From contig CAMBSK010000011.1 in assembly GCA_945870575.1 (NCBI GenBank), positions 1 through 64,000 of the forward strand: 64,000 nt of DNA. Reading direction: 5' to 3'. The position numbers were made by a program, and so were the translations under genes. This DNA comes from Bordetella parapertussis. Its GTDB lineage: Bacteria; Pseudomonadota; Gammaproteobacteria; Burkholderiales; Burkholderiaceae_C. The notes under the pieces are model-generated. The model was not told where the DNA came from. It saw nothing but the letters and a program-made list of their open reading frames with translations, and searched no databases. Positions 28,991 to 38,021 of the stretch are shown piece by piece (position 1 is the stretch's first letter; each line of letters opens with the position of its first letter).

Positions 28991-29929
28991 ATGACCGAGT
29001 TAACCGATAAACGATTACTGCGATTTTGCCGCCAGGACCGCATGCAAGCCGGTTCGCTCATCATTTCCATGTTTGGCGACGCCATTTATCCGCGTGGTGG
29101 CGCTATTTGGCTGGGATGTCTGATCCGCATGCTGGCCCCGCTTGAGATCAATGAACGATTGATACGCACCGCCATTTACCGCTTAGTCAAAGAAGACTGG
29201 TTGGTCACACATACACAGGGCAGACGCACTGACTATGCATTGAGTGCCAGCGGGATCAACCGTATTGAAGAGGCCTCCAAAGCCATTTACGCTATTCAGT
29301 CACCGCCCTGGGATGAGCGCTGGCGATTGCTGTTGACGTCAAACAGCATGAGCAACAAGGACAGAGAGCGTTTGCGCAAAGCATTGGTTTGGCAAGGCTT
29401 CGGTATGTGGCAAAACCAGGTGTTTGTCCATCCAGGTGCAGATTTGCAAGTGGCCTTGTCCTTGCTTCAAGGCGAAGGCTTGGGACATTTGCAAAAACAT
29501 ATCTGGCCGCTGGCGGGCGACAGTCTGTTGACAGGTTCGGGTGTCACCGACCAACAGGTGGCTACGCAGTCATGGGGCCTGGCGCAACTGGCCCAGAGTT
29601 ACCGCCTGTTTGTCAAAACTTATCAGCCCTTGGTAGTTGAATGGCCTGTCAAAAAAACATGCAAGAGTCACATCCAAAACCAAAAAGCTTTTTTGCTGCG
29701 TCTGTTACTGATTCATGACTATAGACGCCTGCTGCTGCGCGACCCCGCCTTGCCGCAAAAGCTGTTACCCGGCGACTGGCCTGGACAGGCTGCACGAACC
29801 GTTTGCACACAAATGTATGCTGCACTGTCTGTCCCCAGCGAGACATACTTGGAAGAGCATATGCAACTTGCTGATGGTCGATTGACCGACAGCCTCATAT
29901 TGTTTCAAAATCGTTTTCGAATATGTTGA
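28991..29929 (+). CDS. paaX: Phenylacetate-responsive repressor PaaX
   Basis: PaaX represses paa genes until phenylacetyl-CoA binds. The 312-aa protein has an N-terminal winged helix (about residues 15-75: SLIISMFGDAIYPRGGAIWLGCLIRMLAPLEINERLIRTAIYRLVKEDWL with the recognition helix around RLIRTAIYRL), then a TQGRRTDYALSASG hinge and the PaaX C-terminal domain (PPWDERWRLLLT near 101). It is divergent from paaABCDE, the normal arrangement for local control. Confidence 0.94.
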   Translation: MTELTDKRLLRFCRQDRMQAGSLIISMFGDAIYPRGGAIWLGCLIRMLAPLEINERLIRTAIYRLVKEDWLVTHTQGRRTDYALSASGINRIEEASKAIYAIQSPPWDERWRLLLTSNSMSNKDRERLRKALVWQGFGMWQNQVFVHPGADLQVALSLLQGEGLGHLQKHIWPLAGDSLLTGSGVTDQQVATQSWGLAQLAQSYRLFVKTYQPLVVEWPVKKTCKSHIQNQKAFLLRLLLIHDYRRLLLRDPALPQKLLPGDWPGQAARTVCTQMYAALSVPSETYLEEHMQLADGRLTDSLILFQNRFRIC

Positions 29930-30003
29930 TAATCAGAAGATCAAAAAATCCTTGCATCGACAAGAAGTCGAGACTGCTTGTTGCATAAAAAAGAAAGTCA
30001 GCG

Positions 30004-33000
30004 ATGTCGTTCAATGTTGTAGGTCTGGCGCTTAAGCGTCCTTATACGTTTGTCGTGATGGCCCTGCTGCTGTTGATCATGGGCCCACTGGCAGCCCTCA
30101 GAACACCTACAGACATTTTTCCTGAAATCCGCATCCCCGTGATCGCCGTGGCCTGGGCCTACACAGGTCTGCCACCGGATCAAATGGCCGGTCGCATAAG
30201 CACTTTGTATCAACGCGTGCTCACTACCACGGTCAATGACATTGAACACCTAGAGGCGAATTCATACAACGGCCTTGGTATTGTCAAAATTTTCTTTCAC
30301 CCCGGTGTGAATATTGCAACTGCCAATGCACAAGTAACGGCTATTTCGCAAACGATGCTCAGGCAAATGCCCCCAGGCGCGCTGCCGCCGCTGATCGTCA
30401 ACTACAACGCCTCGACGGTGCCGATTCTGCAACTGGCCCTGGCCGGCAAAGGCTTGTCCGAACAAAATCTGGCCGACTACGGCTTGAACCTGGTGCGCAC
30501 ACCGTTAGTCACTGTCCCGGGAGCAGCCATTCCTTTCCCCTACGGCGGCAAGATGCGTCTGGTACAGGTTGACCTCAAACTGCCTGAATTGCAAGCGCTG
30601 GGTCTGAGTGCGCAGGATGTGGCGAGTGCACTGGCAACTCAAAACATCATCATTCCAGTTGGCACTCAAAAAATCGACTCGCTGGAATACTCCATTAACC
30701 TGAACAACGCAGTTGTCAATATCAAGGATATGGCTGACCTGCCGGTCAAATCAGTCAACGGTGCGATGGTCTATGTGCGTGATGTTGCCAATGTGCATGA
30801 CGGCAATTCACCGCAGACCAATATTGTTCACGTCAACGGCAACCGTTCGGTGTTGATGTCCGTGCTGAAGAACGGATCCACTTCTACGCTGTCGATTGTT
30901 GACGGCATACGCGAAAAGCTAGATGGCATGAAGGCCACCCTGCCGCCTAACTTGACGGTGCAACCTATCAATGACCAGTCACTGTTTGTTCGCGCCGCCA
31001 TCAAGGGCGTTGCAGTCGAAGCCATGATTGCTGCAGCGCTCACCAGCATCATGATTTTTCTGTTCCTGGGCAGTTGGCGCTCTACTTTGATTGTGGCTGT
31101 GTCTATCCCTTTATCCATCATGGGCGCCATCCTCGGTTTGTATGCGCTGGGCGAAACCCTCAACATCATGACGCTGGGCGGCCTGGCACTGGCCGTCGGC
31201 ATCTTGGTTGACGATGCGACCGTCACCATTGAAAGTATCAATTGGCACCTTGAGCAAGGCAAAGACGTGGAAACCGCCATTCTTGACGGTGCCGCCCAGA
31301 TCATCGCCCCTGCTTTTGTGTCCTTGCTGTGTATTTGTATTGTGTTTGTGCCCATGTTCTTTTTGGAAGGCGTGTCGCGTTTTCTGTTTGTGCCATTGGC
31401 CCTGGCTGTCATGCTGGCCATGGCCTGGTCATTCTTTTTGTCGCGCACCCTGGTGCCGACCATGGCCAATTACCTGCTCAAACCCCATGCTGCCCACACG
31501 GATATGCACGGCAGTTTCGGCCAACCGCGCACCCGCAATCCGATTGTCAAGTTTCAACGCTGGTTTGAAGCCCGTTTCGAAAGCATTCGGGACAGCTATA
31601 AAAACCTGCTGGGGGTTTGCCTGCAAACCCGCTGGCCAATCGTCATCGGTTTCATGAGCTTTGTTGTGGCCTCCTTTGCGCTGGTGCCTTCCCTGGGCAG
31701 CAACTTCTTTCCGGATGTAGACGGCGGGCAAATCCTGTTGCATGTGCGTGTGCCTATAGGTACCCGGGTAGAAGAAACAGCTGCACGTTTCGCTCACATT
31801 GAAAAAGCCATACAAAAAGTCATTCCCTCGGAAGAGATCGTCACGCTGGTTGACAACATCGGTCTGCCGCCTAGCTGGATTAACACGATTTATAACAATA
31901 CCGGCGTGATCGGCACCATGGACGGCGACATACAAATTGCCCTTCGCAAGGGGCATGCGCCCACCGCCGACTATGTACGAGAATTACGCAAAACACTGCC
32001 GGCGGCCTTTCCCGACACCACTTTTTACTTCCCGCCGGCCGATATCGTCAGCCAGATTCTGAATTTCGGCGCACCCGCACCGATTGACATTCAAATTCGC
32101 GGCGCCAACCTGAGCGCCAATTTTGATTACGCCAACATACTGCTGAAAAAGATACGACAGATTCCCGGTATCGCCGATGTGCGCATACAGCAGTCCGCCA
32201 GAAGTCCGGTGTTTGAAGTCAACATGGATCGCTCACAAGCCCTGGACATGGGCATCACCCCCAGGGATGTGACCAACAACCTGGTGGTCAATCTGGCCGG
32301 CAGCAGCCAGGTGGCGCCTACTTACTGGCTCAATCCCGCCAATGGTGTGTCTTACAGCGTTGTCATGCAAACCCCGCAGTACAATCTTGACTCGCTGGAT
32401 GAACTGGCCAACCTGCCCATTATTTCAGGCAGCGGTCAGCAGGTGCTGGGTTCTGTCGCCGAATTCAAACGCACCACTAAAAACAATCTGGTCAGCCAAT
32501 ACGATATTCAATCGATGGTGCAAATACACGCCACATCGCAAGACACCGACTTAGCCAGCGTCGCATCTGAAGTGCGCAAAGCCATTGCAGACACCGAAGC
32601 GGCTTTGCCCAAGGGCAGCAAAGTCGTACTGCTGGGCCAGGTCCGCACCATGGAAAAAGCTTTTTCCGGTTTGCTGTGGGGACTGGTCGGTGCGATTGCG
32701 CTGATTTACTTCTTGATTGTGGTCAATTTCCAATCCTGGCGGGATCCCTTCGTCATCATCAGTGCCTTGCCGGCTGCCATCGCCGGCATCGTCTGGATGT
32801 TATTTACTACCCGCACCACCTTGTCTGTGCCCGCACTCACCGGCGCCATCATGTGCATGGGTGTAGCCACAGCCAACAGCGTGCTTGTCATCAGTTTTGC
32901 ACGCGAGCGTCTTGATGAACTCGGCGACCCGGTGGCCGCCGCGCTGGACGCCGGTTTTGTGCGTTTCCGGCCTGTGTTGATGACCGCGCTGGCGATGATC

Positions 33001-33198
33001 ATCGGCATGATTCCCATGTCCCTGGGCCTGGGTGAGGGCGGGGAGCAAAATGCGCCCCTGGGGCGCGCAGTCATCGGCGGCCTGTCCTTTGCCACAGTGG
33101 CCACCCTGATTCTGGTTCCTCTGTTATTCAGTATGGTGCATTCGCGTCACCGCCCTTCCAAAATTGCACCGCTTTCCCCTGGAGTTCCTTATGTCTGA
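30004..33198 (+). CDS. RND-family efflux transporter permease
   Basis: This 1064-aa inner-membrane pump has the RND layout: a first helix at about residues 13-35, a large periplasmic loop, helices 2-6 from about 338, a second periplasmic loop and a final helix bundle. The fourth-helix motif GILVDDATVTIESINW contains the paired acidic residues used for proton relay. It resembles the HAE1/MdtB-like branch more than the metal (CzcA) branch. It begins 75 bases after paaX but is not evidently part of that regulon. Its stop overlaps the start of the adaptor gene by eight bases. Confidence 0.92.
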   Translation: MSFNVVGLALKRPYTFVVMALLLLIMGPLAALRTPTDIFPEIRIPVIAVAWAYTGLPPDQMAGRISTLYQRVLTTTVNDIEHLEANSYNGLGIVKIFFHPGVNIATANAQVTAISQTMLRQMPPGALPPLIVNYNASTVPILQLALAGKGLSEQNLADYGLNLVRTPLVTVPGAAIPFPYGGKMRLVQVDLKLPELQALGLSAQDVASALATQNIIIPVGTQKIDSLEYSINLNNAVVNIKDMADLPVKSVNGAMVYVRDVANVHDGNSPQTNIVHVNGNRSVLMSVLKNGSTSTLSIVDGIREKLDGMKATLPPNLTVQPINDQSLFVRAAIKGVAVEAMIAAALTSIMIFLFLGSWRSTLIVAVSIPLSIMGAILGLYALGETLNIMTLGGLALAVGILVDDATVTIESINWHLEQGKDVETAILDGAAQIIAPAFVSLLCICIVFVPMFFLEGVSRFLFVPLALAVMLAMAWSFFLSRTLVPTMANYLLKPHAAHTDMHGSFGQPRTRNPIVKFQRWFEARFESIRDSYKNLLGVCLQTRWPIVIGFMSFVVASFALVPSLGSNFFPDVDGGQILLHVRVPIGTRVEETAARFAHIEKAIQKVIPSEEIVTLVDNIGLPPSWINTIYNNTGVIGTMDGDIQIALRKGHAPTADYVRELRKTLPAAFPDTTFYFPPADIVSQILNFGAPAPIDIQIRGANLSANFDYANILLKKIRQIPGIADVRIQQSARSPVFEVNMDRSQALDMGITPRDVTNNLVVNLAGSSQVAPTYWLNPANGVSYSVVMQTPQYNLDSLDELANLPIISGSGQQVLGSVAEFKRTTKNNLVSQYDIQSMVQIHATSQDTDLASVASEVRKAIADTEAALPKGSKVVLLGQVRTMEKAFSGLLWGLVGAIALIYFLIVVNFQSWRDPFVIISALPAAIAGIVWMLFTTRTTLSVPALTGAIMCMGVATANSVLVISFARERLDELGDPVAAALDAGFVRFRPVLMTALAMIIGMIPMSLGLGEGGEQNAPLGRAVIGGLSFATVATLILVPLLFSMVHSRHRPSKIAPLSPGVPYV

Positions 33199-34348
33199 TT
33201 TTTCTACCCATCGTGTTTCCCGTGGCTATTTATGGACTGCTGCCGTTGTATTCGCCTTGGTAGCCGCAGGCATTGTGATCAATGGACTGAATGTACGTTC
33301 CACCGACGCAGCCCAATTGAAAGCCAATACCGAAAAGCAGGCCCTGACAGTGGTGAGCGTGATTTCACCGATACCTGCAACGGAAGCTGGCTTGTTGTCT
33401 TTGCCCGGTCGCTTCGAAGCTCCGCGCGCACCGATTTACGCCCGTGTCAGCGGCTATTTGAAAAGCTGGAAAACTGAAATAGGCACGCCGGTCAAAGCCG
33501 GTCAGTTGCTGGCAGAAATCGACACGCCTGACCTGGATCAGCAAATCCTGCAAGCCAAAGCCGAACTAGCAACCACCCAAGCAAATGCGGTACTGTCAGA
33601 GAACACCGCCAAGCGCTGGAAATCGCTGGAAGCTGCCAATTTCGTCTCGTCCCAGGCGGTAGAGGAAAAAGTCGGCGATTACAACGCCAAATTGGCAGCA
33701 GTCAATGCGTCACAAGCCAACGTCAATCGCTTGCTGTCGATGAAAAACTTTGCCCGCATAGTGTCGCCGTTCGATGGCGTAGTGACTGCACGTAATACTG
33801 AAGTTGGCGCCTTGATCAACACCGTCAGTGAACCCGGCAGAGAGTTATTTGTCGTTACCAATACCAAGCGTCAGCGTTTGTATGTCAGCATTTCGCAAAA
33901 TCAGGTGTCCTTCATTCGCCAGGGCAGCAAGGCCAAATTCACGCTGCCTAGTCAACCCGGCAAGGTATTCACTGCCTCAGTAGTTAATATGTCGCAAGTT
34001 ATCAATAGCAGTTCCGGCAGCATGCTGGTGCAATTGGCTGCAGAAAACTCCAAGGATGATTTTCTGTCCGGTGGCTTCGCCAGCGTCAGCTTTGCCATAG
34101 ACGCACCAGCCGATCGCTTCACGCTGCCACCGAGTGCTTTGATTTTCTCCAAAGCAGGCATCGCTGTGGCTATCGTAAATGCTCAAAACAAAGTTGAACT
34201 CAAACCCTTAGTTATTGCGCGCGATCACGGCAGCAAGGTTGAAATCCTGTCAGGCATTCAGGCAAGCGACAAAGTCATTGAAAATCCACCCGATGGTGTG
34301 GCCCAAGGTGATGTTGTGCAAATCAGCGTAGTTGAAGCAAAGCCTTAA
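33191..34348 (+). CDS. RND efflux periplasmic adaptor (membrane fusion protein)
   Basis: This 385-aa adaptor has an N-terminal membrane anchor (about residues 12-32), a lipoyl-like half (RFEAPRAPIYARVSGYLKSW ... VKAGQLLAEIDTPDLDQQI), an alpha-helical hairpin (about 115-165) and the second lipoyl half (IVSPFDGVVTARNTEVGALI). The ATG at 33191 overlaps the permease stop. Gene order is unusual, since the adaptor gene more often precedes the pump. No outer-membrane channel gene is next to it, so TolC-like channels from elsewhere are presumably used. Confidence 0.9.
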   Translation: MSDFSTHRVSRGYLWTAAVVFALVAAGIVINGLNVRSTDAAQLKANTEKQALTVVSVISPIPATEAGLLSLPGRFEAPRAPIYARVSGYLKSWKTEIGTPVKAGQLLAEIDTPDLDQQILQAKAELATTQANAVLSENTAKRWKSLEAANFVSSQAVEEKVGDYNAKLAAVNASQANVNRLLSMKNFARIVSPFDGVVTARNTEVGALINTVSEPGRELFVVTNTKRQRLYVSISQNQVSFIRQGSKAKFTLPSQPGKVFTASVVNMSQVINSSSGSMLVQLAAENSKDDFLSGGFASVSFAIDAPADRFTLPPSALIFSKAGIAVAIVNAQNKVELKPLVIARDHGSKVEILSGIQASDKVIENPPDGVAQGDVVQISVVEAKP

Positions 34349-34560
34349 GTTCGCCACCAAAGTGCTATTGAATGGTTGTTGAATAACGTTTGATGTCGTT
34401 GATTTACAAATTCTCGAAAAAGTGAAATTTAGTAAATTAATCATTTCTTGACTCAATATGACAAAACGTTAATAATTCCTCAACTTTTTGCCACGCTAGA
34501 TGACACACCTACGTTTTTTTGCGGCGCATGACAAGCGACACAATTTACCCTTGATGGAGT

Positions 34561-35025
34561 ATGTGCGTGTTGTTTGATCATTGCGCACAATGCCAACGAT
34601 GTTGCAACGTCGAGTCGGGTTACCCGCCTTTAGACATTACGCTGACCAGCAATGAAGAGAAGAAATTAGGCTCGGTTTGCATTGAGACGCGCTGCGAGCA
34701 CTTGGGTCCTCAAGGCTGCACCATGGGTATTGAGAAGCCATTCGGCTGCAGTCTTTACCCTCTCAGTTACAACCCCAAAAACAAAAGTTTTTATTTCGAT
34801 ACCGACTGTCCGCTGATGGACGATTACATGCTCGGTTTGAAAGACGCAGACAGCGACGCCTCCGAGCACTTGTCACGCATGCGCCAAACTATTTTGCAAC
34901 TGGAGCAAACCGATCCCAAGTTCTTGAAAAAGAACCACGCGGTTGACGTCATTTATTTCGATCTGAAAAAGATTCCTGCGTTACATTCCACAACAAAACA
35001 ATTCAAAAAAAAATCAAATACATAA
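34561..35025 (+). CDS. YkgJ-like CxxCxxCC-type metal-binding protein
   Basis: This 154-aa cytoplasmic protein begins with a Cys cluster CAQCQRCC (about residues 8-15) followed by RCEHLGPQGCTM and GIEKPFGCSLYPLSY, the pattern of the zinc/iron-chelating YkgJ family of unknown function. The C-terminus is Lys-rich. The start may be ATG 34561 or the GTG two codons later, which is better spaced from GGAG. It is ten bases upstream of the acyltransferase-like gene, probably in one operon. Confidence 0.75.
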   Translation: MCVLFDHCAQCQRCCNVESGYPPLDITLTSNEEKKLGSVCIETRCEHLGPQGCTMGIEKPFGCSLYPLSYNPKNKSFYFDTDCPLMDDYMLGLKDADSDASEHLSRMRQTILQLEQTDPKFLKKNHAVDVIYFDLKKIPALHSTTKQFKKKSNT

Positions 35026-35035
35026 AGGCAACAAC

Positions 35036-35947
35036 ATGAATGGCATGCTTTACCAATTCAAACCTGCGCAACAGTTTCCCGCCGCGCCCAAGGTGCACGA
35101 AGTCGGAAACCAGAGCTGGACTGAAGACAACCTGCTGGTTGAAAGTGAGCACAACGACATTCTTTACTACACCACCCGCTGGGACGCGCTATGCCCTTAT
35201 ATCAATGTGACCCTGGAAATGCTGGATGCTGCTCCGCGCCCTTTTGTGGTTTATGCGTTGCCACCGGACAGTCCCTTTGGCGTACCTATCAATGACAAAT
35301 ACGGCCTGGTCAACACCATGGACGAAAACTTTTGGATTGAACCGCGTCGCGAACGCAAATTTCGTGAATACGACAAGCAATACAAAAATTTTGTCTACAC
35401 CGAAGAAGTCATCCCGGGCTCTGATCTGACAGTGGAAGACATGTTTGAGATGGGCGGCGAGCATTTCGCCAACTATTACATCGATGACCGCGAAGTCGAA
35501 GGCTTTGTCGACTATGTGCGCAATTTGGATGTGCTGGTATTGCGCGTACATAGCCCCGAGGGCGAACTGGTGCTGACCGATGTCTCTATTTTGCTGCCTC
35601 AGTACAACCAGTTGTACGGCAGCTTTTGCCAATGGAACCGGGACTATAAAAACCGTTCACCCGGCATCTACGCCTGTTTACAGGCTTGCCGCTGGGCACA
35701 GAAAAACGGCTTGCGTTATTACAACCTCGGTCCGGTGGACGACTACGGCTACAAAGCCCTGTTCGTGACCGACTTTGAGCCTATTTATGCGCTGGCCCTG
35801 ATTGATTCCGATCACCCGCTGGCCACCGATCCGACCTCACCGCTGATCACCGATTTCAAACCGCATGAATTAAACCAGGTCTACCGCCACCAACCGGTGG
35901 ATAACCTGAGCGTCATCGAGCACACCGCGCTTGCAATGGCCGGTTGA
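35036..35947 (+). CDS. Putative GNAT-like acyltransferase
   Basis: The 303-aa protein is not firmly recognised. Its C-terminal half has features of GNAT/aminoacyl-transferase folds: a GIYACLQACRWAQKNGLRYYNLGP helix-strand near residues 217-240 and DDYGYKALFVTDFEPIYAL, which resembles the final strands of FemAB or Ate/Bpt-type transferases. The N-terminal half is acidic and aromatic-rich, without a signal peptide. It directly follows the YkgJ-like gene and ends with its stop abutting the stop of the SET-domain gene on the other strand (TGA|TCA). A role in modifying proteins or lipids is only a guess. Confidence 0.5.
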   Translation: MNGMLYQFKPAQQFPAAPKVHEVGNQSWTEDNLLVESEHNDILYYTTRWDALCPYINVTLEMLDAAPRPFVVYALPPDSPFGVPINDKYGLVNTMDENFWIEPRRERKFREYDKQYKNFVYTEEVIPGSDLTVEDMFEMGGEHFANYYIDDREVEGFVDYVRNLDVLVLRVHSPEGELVLTDVSILLPQYNQLYGSFCQWNRDYKNRSPGIYACLQACRWAQKNGLRYYNLGPVDDYGYKALFVTDFEPIYALALIDSDHPLATDPTSPLITDFKPHELNQVYRHQPVDNLSVIEHTALAMAG

Positions 35948-36367
35948 TCAGAAATAATGCTTTTCGCCGAAGCTGATGTCGTAATCGATAAAAAGCTCTT
36001 CACCTTCGGCGATGTGCGCAAGGCTTTCGAGCGCACCGTTTTTCTTGAAGCGTAAATTGGGTTGCTTAGAATGATTGAGGTATACCGCCAGGTCAAATGA
36101 ATTCAAGCCTATGCTTGGGATACTGACTGACTTTCTATCGTAAAAGCAAAACATATCGATTTGACTAAGCACACCTTTGGGTAGGTGTTTTATATCTTTT
36201 TTATCAATGTCAATTTCCTTGAAATGCAAATAACTTTTTAAAGGGTTTACGCCTTTGGAAATGGGCCGCACCGCAAACACGCCAATGCCGTGTATCGGCG
36301 ACACACCGAGTTTACAGAATACTTCTGATTCCAGATGCTGGAGTATTTTCTTCTTGGACGTAGGCAT
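35948..36367 (-). CDS. Small SET-domain protein (putative lysine methyltransferase)
   Basis: The 139-aa product is essentially a bare SET domain. CKLGVSPIHGIGVFAVRPISKG (about residues 18-40) is the N-terminal SET strand region. FDLAVYLNHSKQPNLRFKK near 92-110 corresponds to the NHS/NHxxxPN motif that binds S-adenosylmethionine. EGEELFIDYD near 122-131 is the C-terminal ELxxDY motif carrying the catalytic tyrosine. No post-SET cysteine region is seen. The ATG at 36367 overlaps the start codon of the divergent PAP2 gene; an upstream TTG at 36403 is an alternative. Confidence 0.72.
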   Translation of the reverse strand: MPTSKKKILQHLESEVFCKLGVSPIHGIGVFAVRPISKGVNPLKSYLHFKEIDIDKKDIKHLPKGVLSQIDMFCFYDRKSVSIPSIGLNSFDLAVYLNHSKQPNLRFKKNGALESLAHIAEGEELFIDYDISFGEKHYF

Positions 36368-37250
36368 GGAAGCACTTTCTCGTTTGAAGACGACTATAAC
36401 CAATGCAGTCTTACGGTTATGGCCTCTGCTTACAATCTTGCCGATGTTTCAGCTAATACCTGCACCGGACAAGCCCCGTCTGACTCTTCTTCTTATTTTT
36501 TCCGTTACTTTGATGCTCGGCGGTTTGCTGTTGTTCCTCTCGCCCATGAATTTGCAATCCATGCTGTGGCTGAACCATCTGACACCCGGCCTGGACTACT
36601 TCTGGTCATTCATTACCCAATTTGGCGATGGCGCTGCGGTCCTGCTGCTGTTGCTTGTGATCACCCGTTTCAGCCAGAACGGTAATGCTCTCAGCCTGAA
36701 AATCTTTTTGCTCGGCTCCCTCCTGTCGCCGTTGCTCAAATCCTGGGTGGCCTCGCCACGCCCGTTGGGTGTGGTGCAGCCTGATCTGTTGAACAGAATA
36801 GGCCAGCCCCTGACCGGAGCCAACTCCATGCCCTCTGGCCACAGCCTGACGGTTTTTGCTGGCATAGGCGTGATTCTTCTATGCTTCTCCCTTAAAGCCC
36901 GCCACTGGCCGGTGGCCGCACTGCTGGTGTTGCTGGCGGTACTGGTTGCACTATCGCGCGTCATGGTAGGCGCGCACTGGCCGGCCGATGTGCTGGCCGG
37001 TGCCGGTTCGGGCCTGGCGGTGGCACTGCTGGCCCAGCGCTGGGAAGCGTCGCAAGCCTGGCAACCCTATTTACAAAGACGACCGGCGCAGTGGGGCCTG
37101 CTGTTGACTGAAATCGTGTTGGCCGGTTATTTGCTGACAGCGACTACCGCCACCGCAGCCGAACGTATGGCGTTTGACCTGATCGCCACCATCGGCATAG
37201 CCGGGGCCATGTCCAGGCTGTCGTTCATTCGCCGCCAGCCATGGGCATGA
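36366..37250 (+). CDS. PAP2-family membrane phosphatase
   Basis: This 294-aa inner-membrane protein has about seven to eight hydrophobic segments and the three PAP2 motifs: KSWVASPRP, SMPSGHSL and SRVMVGAHWPADVLAG. The family dephosphorylates lipid phosphates such as undecaprenyl diphosphate, phosphatidate or lipid A. The chosen ATG (36366) overlaps the divergent SET gene's ATG, leaving no room for a conventional leader, so a later start near MFQLIPAPDK is possible. It overlaps the next PAP2 gene by four bases. Confidence 0.85.
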   Translation: MEALSRLKTTITNAVLRLWPLLTILPMFQLIPAPDKPRLTLLLIFSVTLMLGGLLLFLSPMNLQSMLWLNHLTPGLDYFWSFITQFGDGAAVLLLLLVITRFSQNGNALSLKIFLLGSLLSPLLKSWVASPRPLGVVQPDLLNRIGQPLTGANSMPSGHSLTVFAGIGVILLCFSLKARHWPVAALLVLLAVLVALSRVMVGAHWPADVLAGAGSGLAVALLAQRWEASQAWQPYLQRRPAQWGLLLTEIVLAGYLLTATTATAAERMAFDLIATIGIAGAMSRLSFIRRQPWA

Positions 37251-37960
37251 AAGCACGTCATCGCCGATTAATGCCGACTTGGCTGCTGTTGCTTGCCTGT
37301 GTGCTGCTTTTTCTGGTCTGGCCCGAACTCGATTTGATCGTGACACGGTCTTTTTTTGATCCAGTGAATCAGGAGTTCCCTGCCAATGCAGTACCGTGGG
37401 TCAAATGGGTTTACGACGAAACACCTGCGATCAATCAGTCGCTGGGGCTAATGATGTTATTGGCCTTGTTGCTGCAATGGATACGTCCGGGCTGGCTCGG
37501 CCTGCGTGTACGCAGAAGCATGTGCGCCTGGCTGCTGGTGGTCACCATCGGGCTGGGTTTTGCAGTTGATTGGGTGCTGAAAGACCATTTTGGGCGACCG
37601 CACCCCTATCAGACGCATGTATTCACCGGCGAGCAGGATTTTGTGCCGGCCTTTCATTACCGCCCGCTGTGTGATCTCAATTGCTCGTTTGTCAGTGGCC
37701 ACGCAGCTGGCGGCTTTGTCTGGATGGCTTGGGGCATGTGGGGTTGGCGCAGGCGGCGTCAAGCTTGGTTGCTGGCAGGCGTGGCGGCCGGCAGCTTCTT
37801 TGGTGCAGCGCGCATCATGCAAGGCGGTCATTTTTTGAGCGACGTGGTGTTCTCCGGATGGGTGATCTGGCTCAGCATGTTAGCCATACGGTCTCTGTGG
37901 CTGCGCCTTCGACGCCGCCGCATGCAGCAACATGCCACCAGCAAGCCATCAACTCAGTAA
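37247..37960 (+). CDS. PAP2-family membrane phosphatase, LpxE-like
   Basis: This second PAP2 protein (237 aa) has KDHFGRPHP, CSFVSGHAAGGF and ARIMQGGHFLSDVVFSGW, matching the branch that includes the LpxE and periplasmic lipid phosphatases. An N-terminal helix, central helices and a C-terminal Arg-rich cytoplasmic tail are visible. The ATG at 37247 gives an ATGA overlap with the preceding gene; another ATG is at 37241. The tandem suggests two related but different lipid-phosphate substrates. Confidence 0.85.
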   Translation: MKARHRRLMPTWLLLLACVLLFLVWPELDLIVTRSFFDPVNQEFPANAVPWVKWVYDETPAINQSLGLMMLLALLLQWIRPGWLGLRVRRSMCAWLLVVTIGLGFAVDWVLKDHFGRPHPYQTHVFTGEQDFVPAFHYRPLCDLNCSFVSGHAAGGFVWMAWGMWGWRRRRQAWLLAGVAAGSFFGAARIMQGGHFLSDVVFSGWVIWLSMLAIRSLWLRLRRRRMQQHATSKPSTQ

Positions 37961-38021
37961 AAATCAAGTCGCAACATAATGGGCTACATTGGCAACTTTT
38001 GAATTTTAAATAAGACACAAC

